This document shows, piece after piece, positions 26,182-34,596 of a DNA stretch of 39,782 nt. This stretch comes from Bifidobacteriaceae bacterium UBA2724. Lineage in GTDB: Bacteria > Actinomycetota > Actinomycetes > Actinomycetales > Bifidobacteriaceae. Numbering within the stretch: position 1 is the first letter of the stretch; each line of letters begins with the position of its first letter. Made by a program: the position numbers and the translations under genes. The stretch lies in assembly GCA_002353815.1 (NCBI GenBank), contig DEKK01000015.1, forward strand, positions 1 to 39,782, read 5' to 3'. Below the pieces are notes generated by a model. The model did no database searches. It was given only the letters and a program-made list of their open reading frames with translations, and was not told the DNA's origin.

Positions 26182-26754
26182 ATGTCGCTTGAGATCCTTG
26201 ACTGGACGCGGAACGAAGGCCTCCTCGCCCGCCCCGTCCTCGACGTCGTGCGGGTGGTGCCGGCGGACTATGTCGTCGGCGTGACACGCAACACCGACGA
26301 GGAATCGGACACGGATCTGTGGTGCCCCCGCTACGGCATCCCCTTCAGCCAGACCGGCAACGTCGTCATCGTGCACACCCACAAGACGCGCAAGGCGCCG
26401 CCGCAGTTCGCCGCGGCCCTCGTCACCGGCGACACGCGCGCCGATCTCAACGGCACGGTCAGGCACACCCTGGAAGTGAGCAAGGTGTCGTTCGCGCCGA
26501 TCGCCGACGCCACGGCGGCCACCGGCATGGAGTCCGGCGGCATGAGCCCCATCGGGCTGCCGCCGCAATGGCCGGTTCTCGTCGACGCGCATATCGCCGA
26601 CCTGCCGCTGGTCTATATCGGCAGCGGCATCCGCCCCTCCAAGCTCGTAGTGCGAGGAGGCATCTTCGCCGCGCTCGCCGCCGAGGGATACGACATCCGC
26701 TTCGTGGACGGCCTCGCGAAACCGCGCACGGACCTTCCCGAAATCACGGCATAG
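26182..26754 (+). CDS. YbaK/EbsC-type aminoacyl-tRNA deacylase domain protein
   Basis: 190-aa protein of the YbaK / prolyl-tRNA-synthetase-associated editing family, which removes wrong amino acids from tRNA. The C-terminal half carries the hallmark SGGMSPIGLPPQWPVLVDAH and PLVYIGSGIRPSKLVVRG, and the family Lys region is plausibly DLNGTVRHTLEVSKVSF. The N-terminal ~60 residues are less typical. Start set at 26182 because of the strong aaaggagacggc before it; the longer frame upstream overlaps pdxT and is not supported. It follows the pdxT terminator, so it probably has its own promoter. Confidence 0.82.
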   Translation: MSLEILDWTRNEGLLARPVLDVVRVVPADYVVGVTRNTDEESDTDLWCPRYGIPFSQTGNVVIVHTHKTRKAPPQFAAALVTGDTRADLNGTVRHTLEVSKVSFAPIADATAATGMESGGMSPIGLPPQWPVLVDAHIADLPLVYIGSGIRPSKLVVRGGIFAALAAEGYDIRFVDGLAKPRTDLPEITA

Positions 26755-26789
26755 CCGTCACATCCGCACCGCCATACCCTGGCACCGCG

Positions 26790-27755
26790 TCACATCTCGC
26801 CAAGGGCCACAAGCACGATTCCCAGCGCGATGGCGCAGACACCGGCGACGCGCCAGCCGTCCATGCACACGCGCGGCGTACGCATGAGGCCGAATCCGTC
26901 GATCACCATGCCGCCGCCCAGCTGTCCCAGCATCTGGAAGGCGACCATAAGCCCCACGCCGATGACGGGGGTGGACCTGACGGCGAGAATCACGATGGCC
27001 ACGCCGTACACGCCGCCGGTGTACTGCCACGGGCTCGTCTCCCCAAGCTGCCGCGCGGACGGCAGGATGCGCTCCCCATGCATGCGCGAGGTGACGATGG
27101 CGACGATAAGCGCCAGCGCAAGTCCCACCGTGAAGTTGACCAACGGGGCCTCGAGCGAACCGACGTGCCTGACAAGCGCGGCGTTCGTCGGAGACTGGAT
27201 GGCGCTGAGCACGCCGGAACAGAATACGAGCGCAAGCAGGCGCAGTGCCGCGCCATCCGCGCGGAACGGGGCGTCCGCCTGCCCGCCGATGCCTTTCTGC
27301 AACCTCTGCCGGCTGAAATACACGAACACGATTCCCAGCAGCGTCGCCACGCACCCCAGAACGCGCAGCGCATCGAGCGGCTGGCGCTGTGTCTCGAACC
27401 ATCCGAAAGCGTCAATAACCATGCCGCCGGTCACCTGTCCCAGCATGACGGCCGTCAGCGTCAGCGCCACCCCCAGCACCGGCGTGGCCGTGGACACGGC
27501 GAGAACAACCGAAATGCCATAGAACCCGCCCAGGAACTGCCACCACGGAACGACCGACAGCTGCGCGAGATCGCCCGTGCCGAACAGCGTCACCGCGAGC
27601 GCGAGCAGGATCTCACCGCCGAGGAAGTTCACGACGGTGGCGCGGTGCACGCCGATGCGCGTTCCCAGCGAGCCGTTCGTCGGAGTCTGCAGAGCCATGG
27701 CCAGGCCGGCGCCCGAGGCCATGGCGATTGCCGCACCCTCGCTCATCACAGCCAT
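26790..27755 (-). CDS. Double-YdcZ (DUF606) DMT-type membrane transporter
   Basis: 321-aa protein with about ten transmembrane helices made of two homologous halves. Compare PTNGSLGTRIGVHRATVVNF with PTNAALVRHVGSLEAPLVNF, and the paired GQVTGGMVIDAFGWF and GQLGGGMVIDGFGLM. This is a fused YdcZ/DUF606 pair of the drug/metabolite transporter superfamily; substrate unknown. Two starts are possible: 27755, overlapping the upstream gene by 10 bases, or 27746, where the ATG overlaps the upstream TGA. Both imply translational coupling to the glycosyltransferase gene. Last gene of the probable GH5-glycosyltransferase-transporter operon. Confidence 0.85.
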   Translation of the reverse strand: MAVMSEGAAIAMASGAGLAMALQTPTNGSLGTRIGVHRATVVNFLGGEILLALAVTLFGTGDLAQLSVVPWWQFLGGFYGISVVLAVSTATPVLGVALTLTAVMLGQVTGGMVIDAFGWFETQRQPLDALRVLGCVATLLGIVFVYFSRQRLQKGIGGQADAPFRADGAALRLLALVFCSGVLSAIQSPTNAALVRHVGSLEAPLVNFTVGLALALIVAIVTSRMHGERILPSARQLGETSPWQYTGGVYGVAIVILAVRSTPVIGVGLMVAFQMLGQLGGGMVIDGFGLMRTPRVCMDGWRVAGVCAIALGIVLVALGEM

Positions 27756-29404
27756 GCCTCCGTCTGCCGCGTCGAATGGATGGTCGATTCCGCGCCCGCG
27801 ACGGCCTCGGCGTTCTGACGCGCGCCCTGCCTGGCGATTTTCGCCGCCTGCTTGGCCTCCTGCCTGGCGATCTTCTCGGCCTGCTTTGCGATCTTCTCGG
27901 CCTGTTTCGCCTCGCGTTTCGCGGCCTTGCGTTCGGCCTCTTCCTGCCGCTCGGCGTCCTTCGTGGCACGCACCAGCGCCTTCGTGGTCTGCGCGAGCGC
28001 ATCGGCCATCACATCGTAGACATGCCGCCAGGCCGCGTCGTCGAGGGCGAACAGGCTCTGGAAATCGTCACACGCATGGTCGATGGCGAGGGCGGCGCGC
28101 CGCCCTTTCTCGGTGAATTCCACGCTCGGCTCGTTAGCGCTGCTCCAGGTGACGTCGATCCAGCCGCCCATGTCGAGGCGCTGCAGGTCGAGCATCGTGG
28201 CGGGACGCGACTGGCCGATGAAATCGCTCAGCGCCACCATGTCGACGGCGCCCCGCCCGTAATGCAGGTACGCGAGGATGCGCACCTGGCGCAGCGGAAG
28301 GTCGTTCTGCTCGGCGACACGGTCGAGGTAGCGGTCGAGGATGCGCACGGCGTAGTAGACGCCGAGGAACGGGTTCGCCTCCATCCCGTCGGGCACGTAG
28401 GCGAGCACGCGCTCGTCGCCAAGCTTCGTCGTGCCGGGCATGACGGAGATCGCCGCGTCATCGGTGGCGAAGGCGACGAGGTAGCGGTAGATGTCGGCGC
28501 GGCGGCGTTTGTACTCGTCCTCGTCGAACACATCCTTGTAGAAGTTGCGGTAGTACTGAAGCACGGTGTGCTTCATGCGCACCGTATCGGACACGTCGCT
28601 GCGTGAGACGAGCGACCCTTCGGTTTTCACGTAGTAGTAGATCGGCGAATGCAATGGGAACACCGTGTCGACGTGAAGCACGTATTCGAGGTTGAAGATG
28701 AAGTCCTCGCACCAGTTGAGACGTTCGTCCATGCGCAGGCCGTAGCGGTCGATGATGTCGTGCCTGTAGAGCTTGTTCCAGATGACGCCGTAATAGAAAT
28801 CGGCGGGGCTTTTCATCATCTCGTCGGCGTATTCCTCGCGCGTCATGAGCGTCTGGCGCTGCTCCATCTGCCCCTTGACGGCCACGTCCGACCCGACGAC
28901 GCGGTAGAAGTCGGCTATCACCATGTCGGCGGAGTTCTCTTCGCCTGCCCGCACGAGGAGCTTGGTTGCGTCCTCGGTAATCCAGTCGTCGGCGTCGAGG
29001 AACTGGATCCAGCGCCCGCGCGCATGGTCGAGGGCGAAGTTGCGGGTGGCCGACACGCCTGAGTTCTGGCGGTGCCAGACCCTGACACGCGGATCGGCTG
29101 CGGCGTATTCGTCGAGGATCACAGGGCCGGCGTCGGTGCTGCCATCGTCGACGAGCAGCACTTCCACGTCGCGGTATTCCTGGCCGAGGATCGAATCAAG
29201 GCAGCGTCTGATGCCTTTCTCTGCGTTATAGACGGGCACGATGATGCTGACGTTCGGCCGCCCGGCGGCGTCCGCCCCGGAGGCACCGTTCCGCTCCGTG
29301 TTCCGGTCCGTGCCCGCAACGGCGCCAGTGCCCGCTTCCCGCATCGTCTCCGACGCCATCTGCGTCGCTTCGTCTGTCGTACGGCGCGTGTCTGCGCTAT
29401 CCAT
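27746..29404 (-). CDS. Family 2 glycosyltransferase fused to a winged-helix-like domain and coiled coil
   Basis: 552-aa protein. Residues 1-50 are disordered. A GT2 (GT-A fold) domain follows: VSIIVPVYNAEKGIRRCLDS, VLLVDDGSTD, NSGVSATRNFALDHARG and the DxD site FLDADD (about 135-140). Residues about 355-475 look like a MarR-type winged helix (LPLRQVRILAYLHYG, MVALSDFIGQSRPATMLDLQ, RLDMGGWIDV, EFTEKGRRAALAIDHACDDF). The tail (480-535) is a Lys/Ala/Glu coiled coil (KQAEKIAKQAEKIARQEAKQ). No membrane helix, so it is cytoplasmic or peripheral. Start supported by GGCAAGGAGGAGAC. Sugar donor and acceptor unknown; the regulatory-domain fusion is discussed in findings. Confidence 0.85.
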   Translation of the reverse strand: MDSADTRRTTDEATQMASETMREAGTGAVAGTDRNTERNGASGADAAGRPNVSIIVPVYNAEKGIRRCLDSILGQEYRDVEVLLVDDGSTDAGPVILDEYAAADPRVRVWHRQNSGVSATRNFALDHARGRWIQFLDADDWITEDATKLLVRAGEENSADMVIADFYRVVGSDVAVKGQMEQRQTLMTREEYADEMMKSPADFYYGVIWNKLYRHDIIDRYGLRMDERLNWCEDFIFNLEYVLHVDTVFPLHSPIYYYVKTEGSLVSRSDVSDTVRMKHTVLQYYRNFYKDVFDEDEYKRRRADIYRYLVAFATDDAAISVMPGTTKLGDERVLAYVPDGMEANPFLGVYYAVRILDRYLDRVAEQNDLPLRQVRILAYLHYGRGAVDMVALSDFIGQSRPATMLDLQRLDMGGWIDVTWSSANEPSVEFTEKGRRAALAIDHACDDFQSLFALDDAAWRHVYDVMADALAQTTKALVRATKDAERQEEAERKAAKREAKQAEKIAKQAEKIARQEAKQAAKIARQGARQNAEAVAGAESTIHSTRQTEAWL

Positions 29405-29462
29405 GTCTCCTCCTTGCCCTGTTCATCTTAGGACTGTCACCCGCGGCCCCGCGGCACGGCGG

Positions 29463-30845
29463 TCAGAAGGTGCGCGGAAGCCAGCCGTGCATCTGGGCAC
29501 GCCGGAAATCCCAACATTCCTTCCAGAAAGCGTCGGGCGCCGTCTGCGGAGACGGCTCCAGCTTCCAGCTCCAGTACACCCATCCCGAGGCCTCGTTGAA
29601 ACAGTGGAGCTGCATCCGCGTGACGGTGCGGAACCGCGCCTCCTGCACGGCGTCGAAGTCGTCGTCGGTGAGATCGCCGCGGTCCATGTCCTTTGCCCAT
29701 TCGTTCTCGACGCACCATTCCCCCACCAGCACGGGCACGTGCCGCTCCATGTCGCGAATCCTGTGCCTCTCGAACAACAGCGCCAGACGGTACGCCCACG
29801 GAGAATGGATGCCGACGGCGCGCTCGATCGCAGACAGGTACACGTGCGCGTCCACATACACGTTCGTCATGTGCTCACGGGCGAAAAACGTCTTCCAATG
29901 GCCGAACCTGAATCCGTCATGGAACACGATGGCCTTGTCCTCCGGCAGTACCTTGCGCAGACGCACGTAGCAGGCCTTGTAGTACTGGCGCAGGAAGCGC
30001 AGGGGCACGTAGGTCGAGATCGCGGCGTCCTTGGGGTTGCGGGGCGCGTATTGCTTGCGGGAGTTGCGGAACACCGTGTAGCTGATGGGTTCGTTGATGA
30101 CCTCGATGCCGAAAAGCCCGGGGCGCTCGCCGTAACGCCGCGCCAGGGCTTCGAGCACGACGATGGCCTGTTCGACCTTCTGCGGTTTCAGATGCCACGT
30201 GACCGCGCCGATGGTGCCGGAGCTGTCGAAACCGTTCTGCCCGCCGGGCGCCGTATGGAGGTCGATGAGCAGCTTGAGGCCGTATTTCTCGCACCAGTCC
30301 ATGGCTTTGTCGACGTACCTGTAGCCGCCCCCCAACGGCGGTTTCTTCGAGAAAACCGTATACGGGACGGGCAGGCGCACCAGATTCAGACCGCTGGCGG
30401 CGATCTGGGAGAAATCCTTCTCGGTGATGTAGTTGTCGCGGTGGTGCCTGATGCGTGCCTCGAGCCACTCGGGGTCGGCGACGCCGGCAAGCTCGTTCTC
30501 GTCGTCCGCCTCCAACCCTTCGAACAGATGGGGCTCCATCCATTTTTCCAAAACGAGCCAGTTGCCGAGGTTCACCCCGCGCCACGGAGCTCCGTCGCCG
30601 TCCACGCCAGACGGCGCGCCACGGACGGCGCCACCGGAACCAGCGGCGGCCACATCCGCAGCACCGGCCCCGTCCGGCGCGGAATCGGCCACCGCCGTGA
30701 GAGAAGCCACGGATTCATCACCCGCTCCGTTCACGTCCGCCCCGCCCAGCGCACCGTCAGCCACCGCTCCGTCGGAGTCCACGCCATCGTCCGCTCCGTC
30801 CAAGTCGGCACCATGTCGAAACCCTGGAAATCGTTTCACGCCCAT
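29463..30845 (-). CDS. GH5 glycoside hydrolase, exo-1,3-beta-glucanase-like
   Basis: 460-aa enzyme of glycoside hydrolase family 5, closest in style to Exg1-type exo-1,3-beta-glucanases: WRGVNLGNWLVLEKWMEPHL, LIDLHTAPGGQNGFDSSG, acid/base Glu252 in FGIEVINEP, VYVDAHVYL, nucleophile Glu376 in PVLVGEWC, and GWVYWSWKLEPS. No signal peptide is present, so it should be cytoplasmic and act on imported short glucosides (inference). The first ~86 residues are Asp/Gly/Ala-rich low complexity. Start at 30845 has GAGGAG upstream. The glycosyltransferase gene follows 58 bases downstream, then the transporter, suggesting a carbohydrate-related operon. Confidence 0.88.
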   Translation of the reverse strand: MGVKRFPGFRHGADLDGADDGVDSDGAVADGALGGADVNGAGDESVASLTAVADSAPDGAGAADVAAAGSGGAVRGAPSGVDGDGAPWRGVNLGNWLVLEKWMEPHLFEGLEADDENELAGVADPEWLEARIRHHRDNYITEKDFSQIAASGLNLVRLPVPYTVFSKKPPLGGGYRYVDKAMDWCEKYGLKLLIDLHTAPGGQNGFDSSGTIGAVTWHLKPQKVEQAIVVLEALARRYGERPGLFGIEVINEPISYTVFRNSRKQYAPRNPKDAAISTYVPLRFLRQYYKACYVRLRKVLPEDKAIVFHDGFRFGHWKTFFAREHMTNVYVDAHVYLSAIERAVGIHSPWAYRLALLFERHRIRDMERHVPVLVGEWCVENEWAKDMDRGDLTDDDFDAVQEARFRTVTRMQLHCFNEASGWVYWSWKLEPSPQTAPDAFWKECWDFRRAQMHGWLPRTF

Positions 30846-31022
30846 GTCGCACTCCTCGCTTTCACTGAGCTCAATCTTATGCCGCGTATGCCACCGCGCT
30901 TACGACCACGGCGGGAGACTCCCACTCAAAGACGGAAATGCAACAGTTGCGTTCGGGATTATTTACAATGGGGTAACAAGACGCATTCCCCGCGCCTGAG
31001 ATACATGACAAGGGAGGACACC

Positions 31023-31589
31023 ATGAGGAGCATCATCATTCTTGGTGGCAATGGATATCTCGGCCACGAAATCACCTTGCAGTGGCTTGCCCGCGACCCG
31101 CACGCCCAGTTCTACATCGTTTCCCGATCCGGCAAGGGGGCCGTCAGCAACCCTCGCGTCGAATCAGTCATCGCCGACACCGAGGACCCTCGCGCTGTCG
31201 TCGCCGCGCTGCCCAAGGACGTGAAATTCGACTACGTCATCGACCTGGTCGGCGACATGCGCAACGTTGCGCAGAACGTGAGGCCTGCCAAAACGATGCT
31301 GGCACTTGCGGAGCATTATGACATCCCCACCATCGGATATGTGGCCGGATGCCTGGGAACCCCGCGTTTCAAGCGCATCAAGCGCAGTATCACATATCAT
31401 CTGTCGCAGTCACGCCGCCGGGTGGTGATCATCGACCCGACGCTTGTCTACGGCGCCGGCCGAAGCGACGTGATGATGAAGTTCGTCCCGGTGCTCAATT
31501 CGCTCGGACGCGTGTTCCCCGACCTCATGCCCCAGCATGTGAGCGACGTCGCGTCGGCATTCATCGACGACCTCACCGAGCGCAGGTGA
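31023..31589 (+). CDS. Short NAD(P)-binding epimerase/dehydratase-like protein
   Basis: 188-aa Rossmann-fold protein of the extended short-chain dehydrogenase type. Nucleotide motif GGNGYLGHE sits at the start, then YVIDLVGDM, AEHYDIPTIGYVAGCLG and VVIIDPTLVYGAGRSD. It lacks a clear YxxxK pair and is much shorter than full sugar epimerases (about 300 aa), so it is probably an atypical NmrA/ISP-type binder or oxidoreductase of unknown substrate. Start at 31023 with GGGAGGACACC upstream; the long open frame before it is a shadow of the GH5 gene. A TACAAT box about 55 bases upstream (near 30964) may be the -10. Confidence 0.75.
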   Translation: MRSIIILGGNGYLGHEITLQWLARDPHAQFYIVSRSGKGAVSNPRVESVIADTEDPRAVVAALPKDVKFDYVIDLVGDMRNVAQNVRPAKTMLALAEHYDIPTIGYVAGCLGTPRFKRIKRSITYHLSQSRRRVVIIDPTLVYGAGRSDVMMKFVPVLNSLGRVFPDLMPQHVSDVASAFIDDLTERR

Positions 31590-31610
31590 GATGACAGGAT
31601 AAGGCCAGGA

Positions 31611-31641
31611 CGTGCACAACGGGGCCGTCCCGTTGTGCACG
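31611..31641. terminator. Hairpin between convergent genes
   Basis: Perfect 13-bp stem cgtgcacaacggg (31611-31623) / cccgttgtgcacg (31629-31641) with a 5-base loop, between the plus-strand epimerase-like gene and the minus-strand acetyltransferase. No T-run follows, so termination may be weak or rho-assisted, but the position suits a shared terminator. Confidence 0.65.
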
Positions 31642-31667
31642 ACACGCCGCGACACACCGCGACACGC

Positions 31668-32240
31668 TCAGTAAAGCGCAGAGATCCGCTCCCCTTTGTG
31701 CTCGCGTTCAAGCCAACGGTCGCGCGTCAGGCACAGCTCGCGCAAGGCGTGGTTTCCCCTCACGGTATGCACCCAGGGCTTCGTCTCTTCGTAGATGAAA
31801 CCGAGACGGTTCAGCACCTTCGACGCGCGCTCGTTGTCGTCGAAATAGCATCCCCACACAGCCACGCAGTCGAGCAGGCGGAACGCGCAGTCGAGGATCC
31901 CCCTGACGGCCTCCTCGGCGTAGTGGTGTCCCCAGAAAGGTTCCCCGATCCAGAACCCGACCTCAGGCTCCGCGTCGTCGCGCGTGGAGGCCCCGCGGTG
32001 GAATTTGAGAGAAATGGCACCGATGACGGTGTATGTGTCTTTGAGCACGATGGCATAGGACCCAGGTGCAATGAGAATGTTGCGCAGCACCATGCGGGTT
32101 TCCGCGATGCTTTTGTGGGGTTCCCATCCGCAGGCGGGCCCGACGTTGGGGTTCGACGCGAGGATGTAGAGTTCCGACGCATCGTCCATGGTCCACGGCC
32201 GCAAGATCAGCCGCCTGGTGTCAATGACCTCGTCGATCAT
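31668..32240 (-). CDS. GNAT-family N-acetyltransferase (RimJ/RimL-like)
   Basis: 190-aa cytoplasmic acetyl-CoA-dependent acetyltransferase. Typical start IDTRRLILRPWTMDDASELY, central GAISLKF and EVGFWIGEPFWGHHYAEEAV (acetyl-CoA binding turn), then NERASKVLNRLGFIYEETKP, the conserved GNAT motif B. Such proteins acetylate ribosomal protein N-termini, amino acids or drugs; target unknown. Start at 32240 behind ACAAGGAGGAAGC. It lies downstream of asd on the same strand, separated by a terminator, so it probably has its own promoter. Confidence 0.88.
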   Translation of the reverse strand: MIDEVIDTRRLILRPWTMDDASELYILASNPNVGPACGWEPHKSIAETRMVLRNILIAPGSYAIVLKDTYTVIGAISLKFHRGASTRDDAEPEVGFWIGEPFWGHHYAEEAVRGILDCAFRLLDCVAVWGCYFDDNERASKVLNRLGFIYEETKPWVHTVRGNHALRELCLTRDRWLEREHKGERISALY

Positions 32241-32279
32241 GCTTCCTCCTTGTCATGCGACGGGTGCGAGCGCGACGAA

Positions 32280-32309
32280 ACCGGCCCGGGCCATGAGGCC
32301 CGAGCCGGT
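32280..32309 (-). terminator. Rho-independent terminator after asd
   Basis: Stem accggc-c-cgggcc (32280-32292) / ggcccg-a-gccggt (32297-32309) with an atga loop and one mismatch. On the minus strand TTTCG follows. It lies about 25 bases past the asd stop, overlapping the region just upstream of the acetyltransferase start. Confidence 0.75.
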
Positions 32310-32331
32310 ACGACGTGAAAAGAGGCAGACG

Positions 32332-33420
32332 TTACTTCTTCTCGATGTAGCCGATGGCCTTGAGCATCTCGGCGCTTTCGAGGGCACCGCCGGCAGCACC
32401 GCGCAAAGTGTTGTGCGCCAGGCCCACGAACTTCCAATCGAAGATGGAATCCTCACGCAGACGGCCGATGGTGATTCCCATGCCGCCCTCGTAATCCACA
32501 TCGAGCTTGACCTGCGGGCGGTCCGGCTCGGTACGGTACTGGATGAACTGCTTCGGGGCGTGCGGCAGGCCGAGGCGCTGCGGTTCGCCGGAGAAGCTCT
32601 CGAGTTTCTCGATGAGCTGCTCCTTCGTGGGCTTCTTGGCGAAGTTCACGAACACGGTGGCGGTGTGGCCGTTGAGCACGGGCACGCGGATGCACTGCGA
32701 CGTGATGCGCAGGCCGTTGTCGAGCTTGACGATCTTGCCGTCCTCGATGTGACCGAAGACCTTGAGCGGCTCCTGCTCGGACTTCTCTTCCTCGCCGGAG
32801 ATGAACGGGATGATGTTGCCGATCATCTCGGGCCAGTCCTTGAACGTCTTGCCGGCGCCGGAGATGGCCTGGTAGGTGCTCACGATGACTTCGCGGGGCT
32901 CGAATTCCATCCATGCGGCAAGGCACGGGGTGTACGCCTGGATGGAGCAGTTCGGCTTGACGGCGATGAAGCCGCGCTTGGTGCCGAGGCGCTTGCGCTG
33001 GTCCTTGATGACCTCGTAGTGCTGCGGGTTGATCTCGGGGATGACCATCGGCACGTCGGGGGTCCAGCGGTGAGCGGAGTTGTTGGACACGACCGGGGTC
33101 TCCGTCTTCGCATATTCCTCTTCGATGGCGCGAATCTCGTCCTTGCTCATGTTGACGGCGGAGAAGACGAAATCGACGTCCCTGGCCACGCCCTCGACGT
33201 CGGAGACGTCTTTGACGACCATGTTCTTGACGAATTCGGGCATCGGGGTCTCCATCTTCCACCGATCGCCCACGGCCTCCTCATAGGTCTTGCCCGCGCT
33301 ATGGGCGGATGCCGCCACGGTGACGAGCTCGAACCAGGGATGGTTCTCCAGAAGCGTCACGAATCGCTGACCAACCATGCCAGTGGCGCCCAGAACGCCG
33401 ACCTTCAACTTCTCAGACAT
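32332..33420 (-). CDS. asd: Aspartate-semialdehyde dehydrogenase
   Basis: 362-aa enzyme reducing L-aspartyl phosphate to aspartate semialdehyde with NADPH, on the path to lysine, diaminopimelate, threonine and methionine. Seen: NADP loop VGVLGATGMVGQRFVTLLEN, FVFSAVNMSK, VVSNNSAHRW, catalytic Cys158 in VKPNCSIQAY, STYQAISGAG and acid/base His252 in PVLNGHTATV. Length and NCSIQ motif resemble the archaeal/fungal-type branch more than the E. coli type. Start with GAGAGGTTGAC upstream. Not followed by lysC here; monocistronic with its own terminator. Confidence 0.96.
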   Translation of the reverse strand: MSEKLKVGVLGATGMVGQRFVTLLENHPWFELVTVAASAHSAGKTYEEAVGDRWKMETPMPEFVKNMVVKDVSDVEGVARDVDFVFSAVNMSKDEIRAIEEEYAKTETPVVSNNSAHRWTPDVPMVIPEINPQHYEVIKDQRKRLGTKRGFIAVKPNCSIQAYTPCLAAWMEFEPREVIVSTYQAISGAGKTFKDWPEMIGNIIPFISGEEEKSEQEPLKVFGHIEDGKIVKLDNGLRITSQCIRVPVLNGHTATVFVNFAKKPTKEQLIEKLESFSGEPQRLGLPHAPKQFIQYRTEPDRPQVKLDVDYEGGMGITIGRLREDSIFDWKFVGLAHNTLRGAAGGALESAEMLKAIGYIEKK

Positions 33421-33670
33421 GTCAACCTCTCACTTGCGCCGGTTCCTCCGGCGACTTCCGATGTCTTGGGCATGTGCACGAGGTCGCGGCGCGCTGAGCT
33501 CAACGCGCGCAGCACCGCACATTCCTCATCATGATACGTTCACCCATGGGCAGATTCCACGGAATGCCCGTTTTTCGAACGATGCCGCACGCACCTCAAC
33601 CAGCTGTTGCCCGACGCGCCGCACGCATCGCGACCGGTTGACGTCCGCCGCGCCGCGAAAGGCAGGCCAT

Positions 33671-33714
33671 AAAACGGACGGTGCGCCGGAGCAAACAACT
33701 CCAGCGCACCGTCC
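33671..33714 (-). terminator. Rho-independent terminator after the prepilin gene
   Basis: Stem ggacggtgcgc-c-ggag (33676-33691) / ctcc-a-gcgcaccgtcc (33699-33714) with one mismatch. On the minus strand it is followed by GTTTTATGG. It closes the prepilin transcript about 60 bases past the stop. The rest of the 353-bp gap 33421-33773 must contain the asd promoter; nothing specific was recognised. Confidence 0.85.
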
Positions 33715-33773
33715 CTCTACACACTCAAACCCTCTACTCGGATGGGAGAGAGACCGTCAAGCCTGCCTCTCCG

Positions 33774-34385
33774 TCATCTGGGCGCGCCGTAGTGCTGTTC
33801 GATCGGACATTTAGTAAGTGGGGGTTTGTGCCACGGTCCCCTGTGCCCGTTACCAGCGGGATTCCACTGCATCTGCTCTTGGGTAGACGAGGCAGCGGCA
33901 ATCTTGTCGGGGTTGTCCTTCTTTAGTACTTGACCAGTCGCCGAATCATACACGTAGTAGACACTCAGATTGTTGCTATTGGTCGTATATATCCGGTAGG
34001 TGTTGCCAGTTCCAGTTGTTGCGTAGCACATCGACACGCCTGAGGAAAGCGTAACCGTCGTTTGAGTATGGTTTACTTTGCTGCTGTAGGAATGTCTGAC
34101 GTTGCTCGCTATCTGGTGCTTCTGTGCCCCGGTGCTTGCTGCAACCATGAAATTCGGAGGCAGATTACCGCCGAGTTCAACGCTTGCGGTCTCAATGGAG
34201 TCTGCTGCGTGCTTCAAATCGGATTCGGCTGCGCTGTTCCATGCCGCCTTGCGCACATTCAGATATATCGGCACGCTCACTGCCGCAAGGATGCCAATGA
34301 TAATCACCACGACGAGCAACTCGACGAGCGTAAAACCCGATTGTCCACGGCGACGGCGCCCAAGCGACCTATAGATACCACGCAT
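33774..34385 (-). CDS. Type IV prepilin-like protein
   Basis: 203-aa protein with a class III signal: RRRRGQSG then FTLVELLVVVIIIGILAAVS, giving cleavage after Gly17 and the conserved Glu at +5, followed by the N-terminal helix (PIYLNVRKAAWNSAAESDLK). The globular part is Ser/Thr/Asn-rich with two Cys and has no recognised family. Start at 34385 is preceded by AGAGAGGTGAAACC; the open frame extends upstream without meaning. Major pilins and pseudopilins need a prepilin peptidase, an ATPase and a platform protein; none is in this window. The base composition is visibly less GC-rich than its neighbours, so transfer is possible. It has its own promoter and terminator. Confidence 0.85.
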   Translation of the reverse strand: MRGIYRSLGRRRRGQSGFTLVELLVVVIIIGILAAVSVPIYLNVRKAAWNSAAESDLKHAADSIETASVELGGNLPPNFMVAASTGAQKHQIASNVRHSYSSKVNHTQTTVTLSSGVSMCYATTGTGNTYRIYTTNSNNLSVYYVYDSATGQVLKKDNPDKIAAASSTQEQMQWNPAGNGHRGPWHKPPLTKCPIEQHYGAPR

Positions 34386-34507
34386 GGTTTCACCTCTCTT
34401 CCCTCTCGTGCGCCCACCGTTGGGCGCGCGGAACCACGACATCGGAGTCGCGCTATCTAGCTGAATCGTTCCGAGTCGTCTCCTGTCTTCGGCTGCGTTG
34501 CCAAAGA

Positions 34508-34526
34508 CCTATAAGTCAATTATAGG
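34508..34526 (-). promoter_or_regulatory. Promoter and overlapping palindrome upstream of the prepilin gene
   Basis: CCTATAA-gtcaa-TTATAGG is a perfect 7+7 inverted repeat. It contains TATAAT on the minus strand (34524-34519), with TAACGG 17 bases upstream as a weak -35. Transcription would start near 34512, leaving a leader of about 125 bases. The palindrome over the -10 box would suit repressor control (inference). Nothing else stands out in 34386-34596. Confidence 0.5.
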
Positions 34527-34596
34527 ACTATTTTAACCATTCCGTTACACCCCTGATTTATTCAGCGCTCTGGCCTACGCAGCGCCCTGGTTCTAC

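Noticed and set aside
29241..31022. N-terminal extension of the epimerase-like gene
   Set aside because: The upstream part of the frame is antisense to the GH5 gene; the ATG at 31023 has a strong ribosome site directly before the Rossmann motif.
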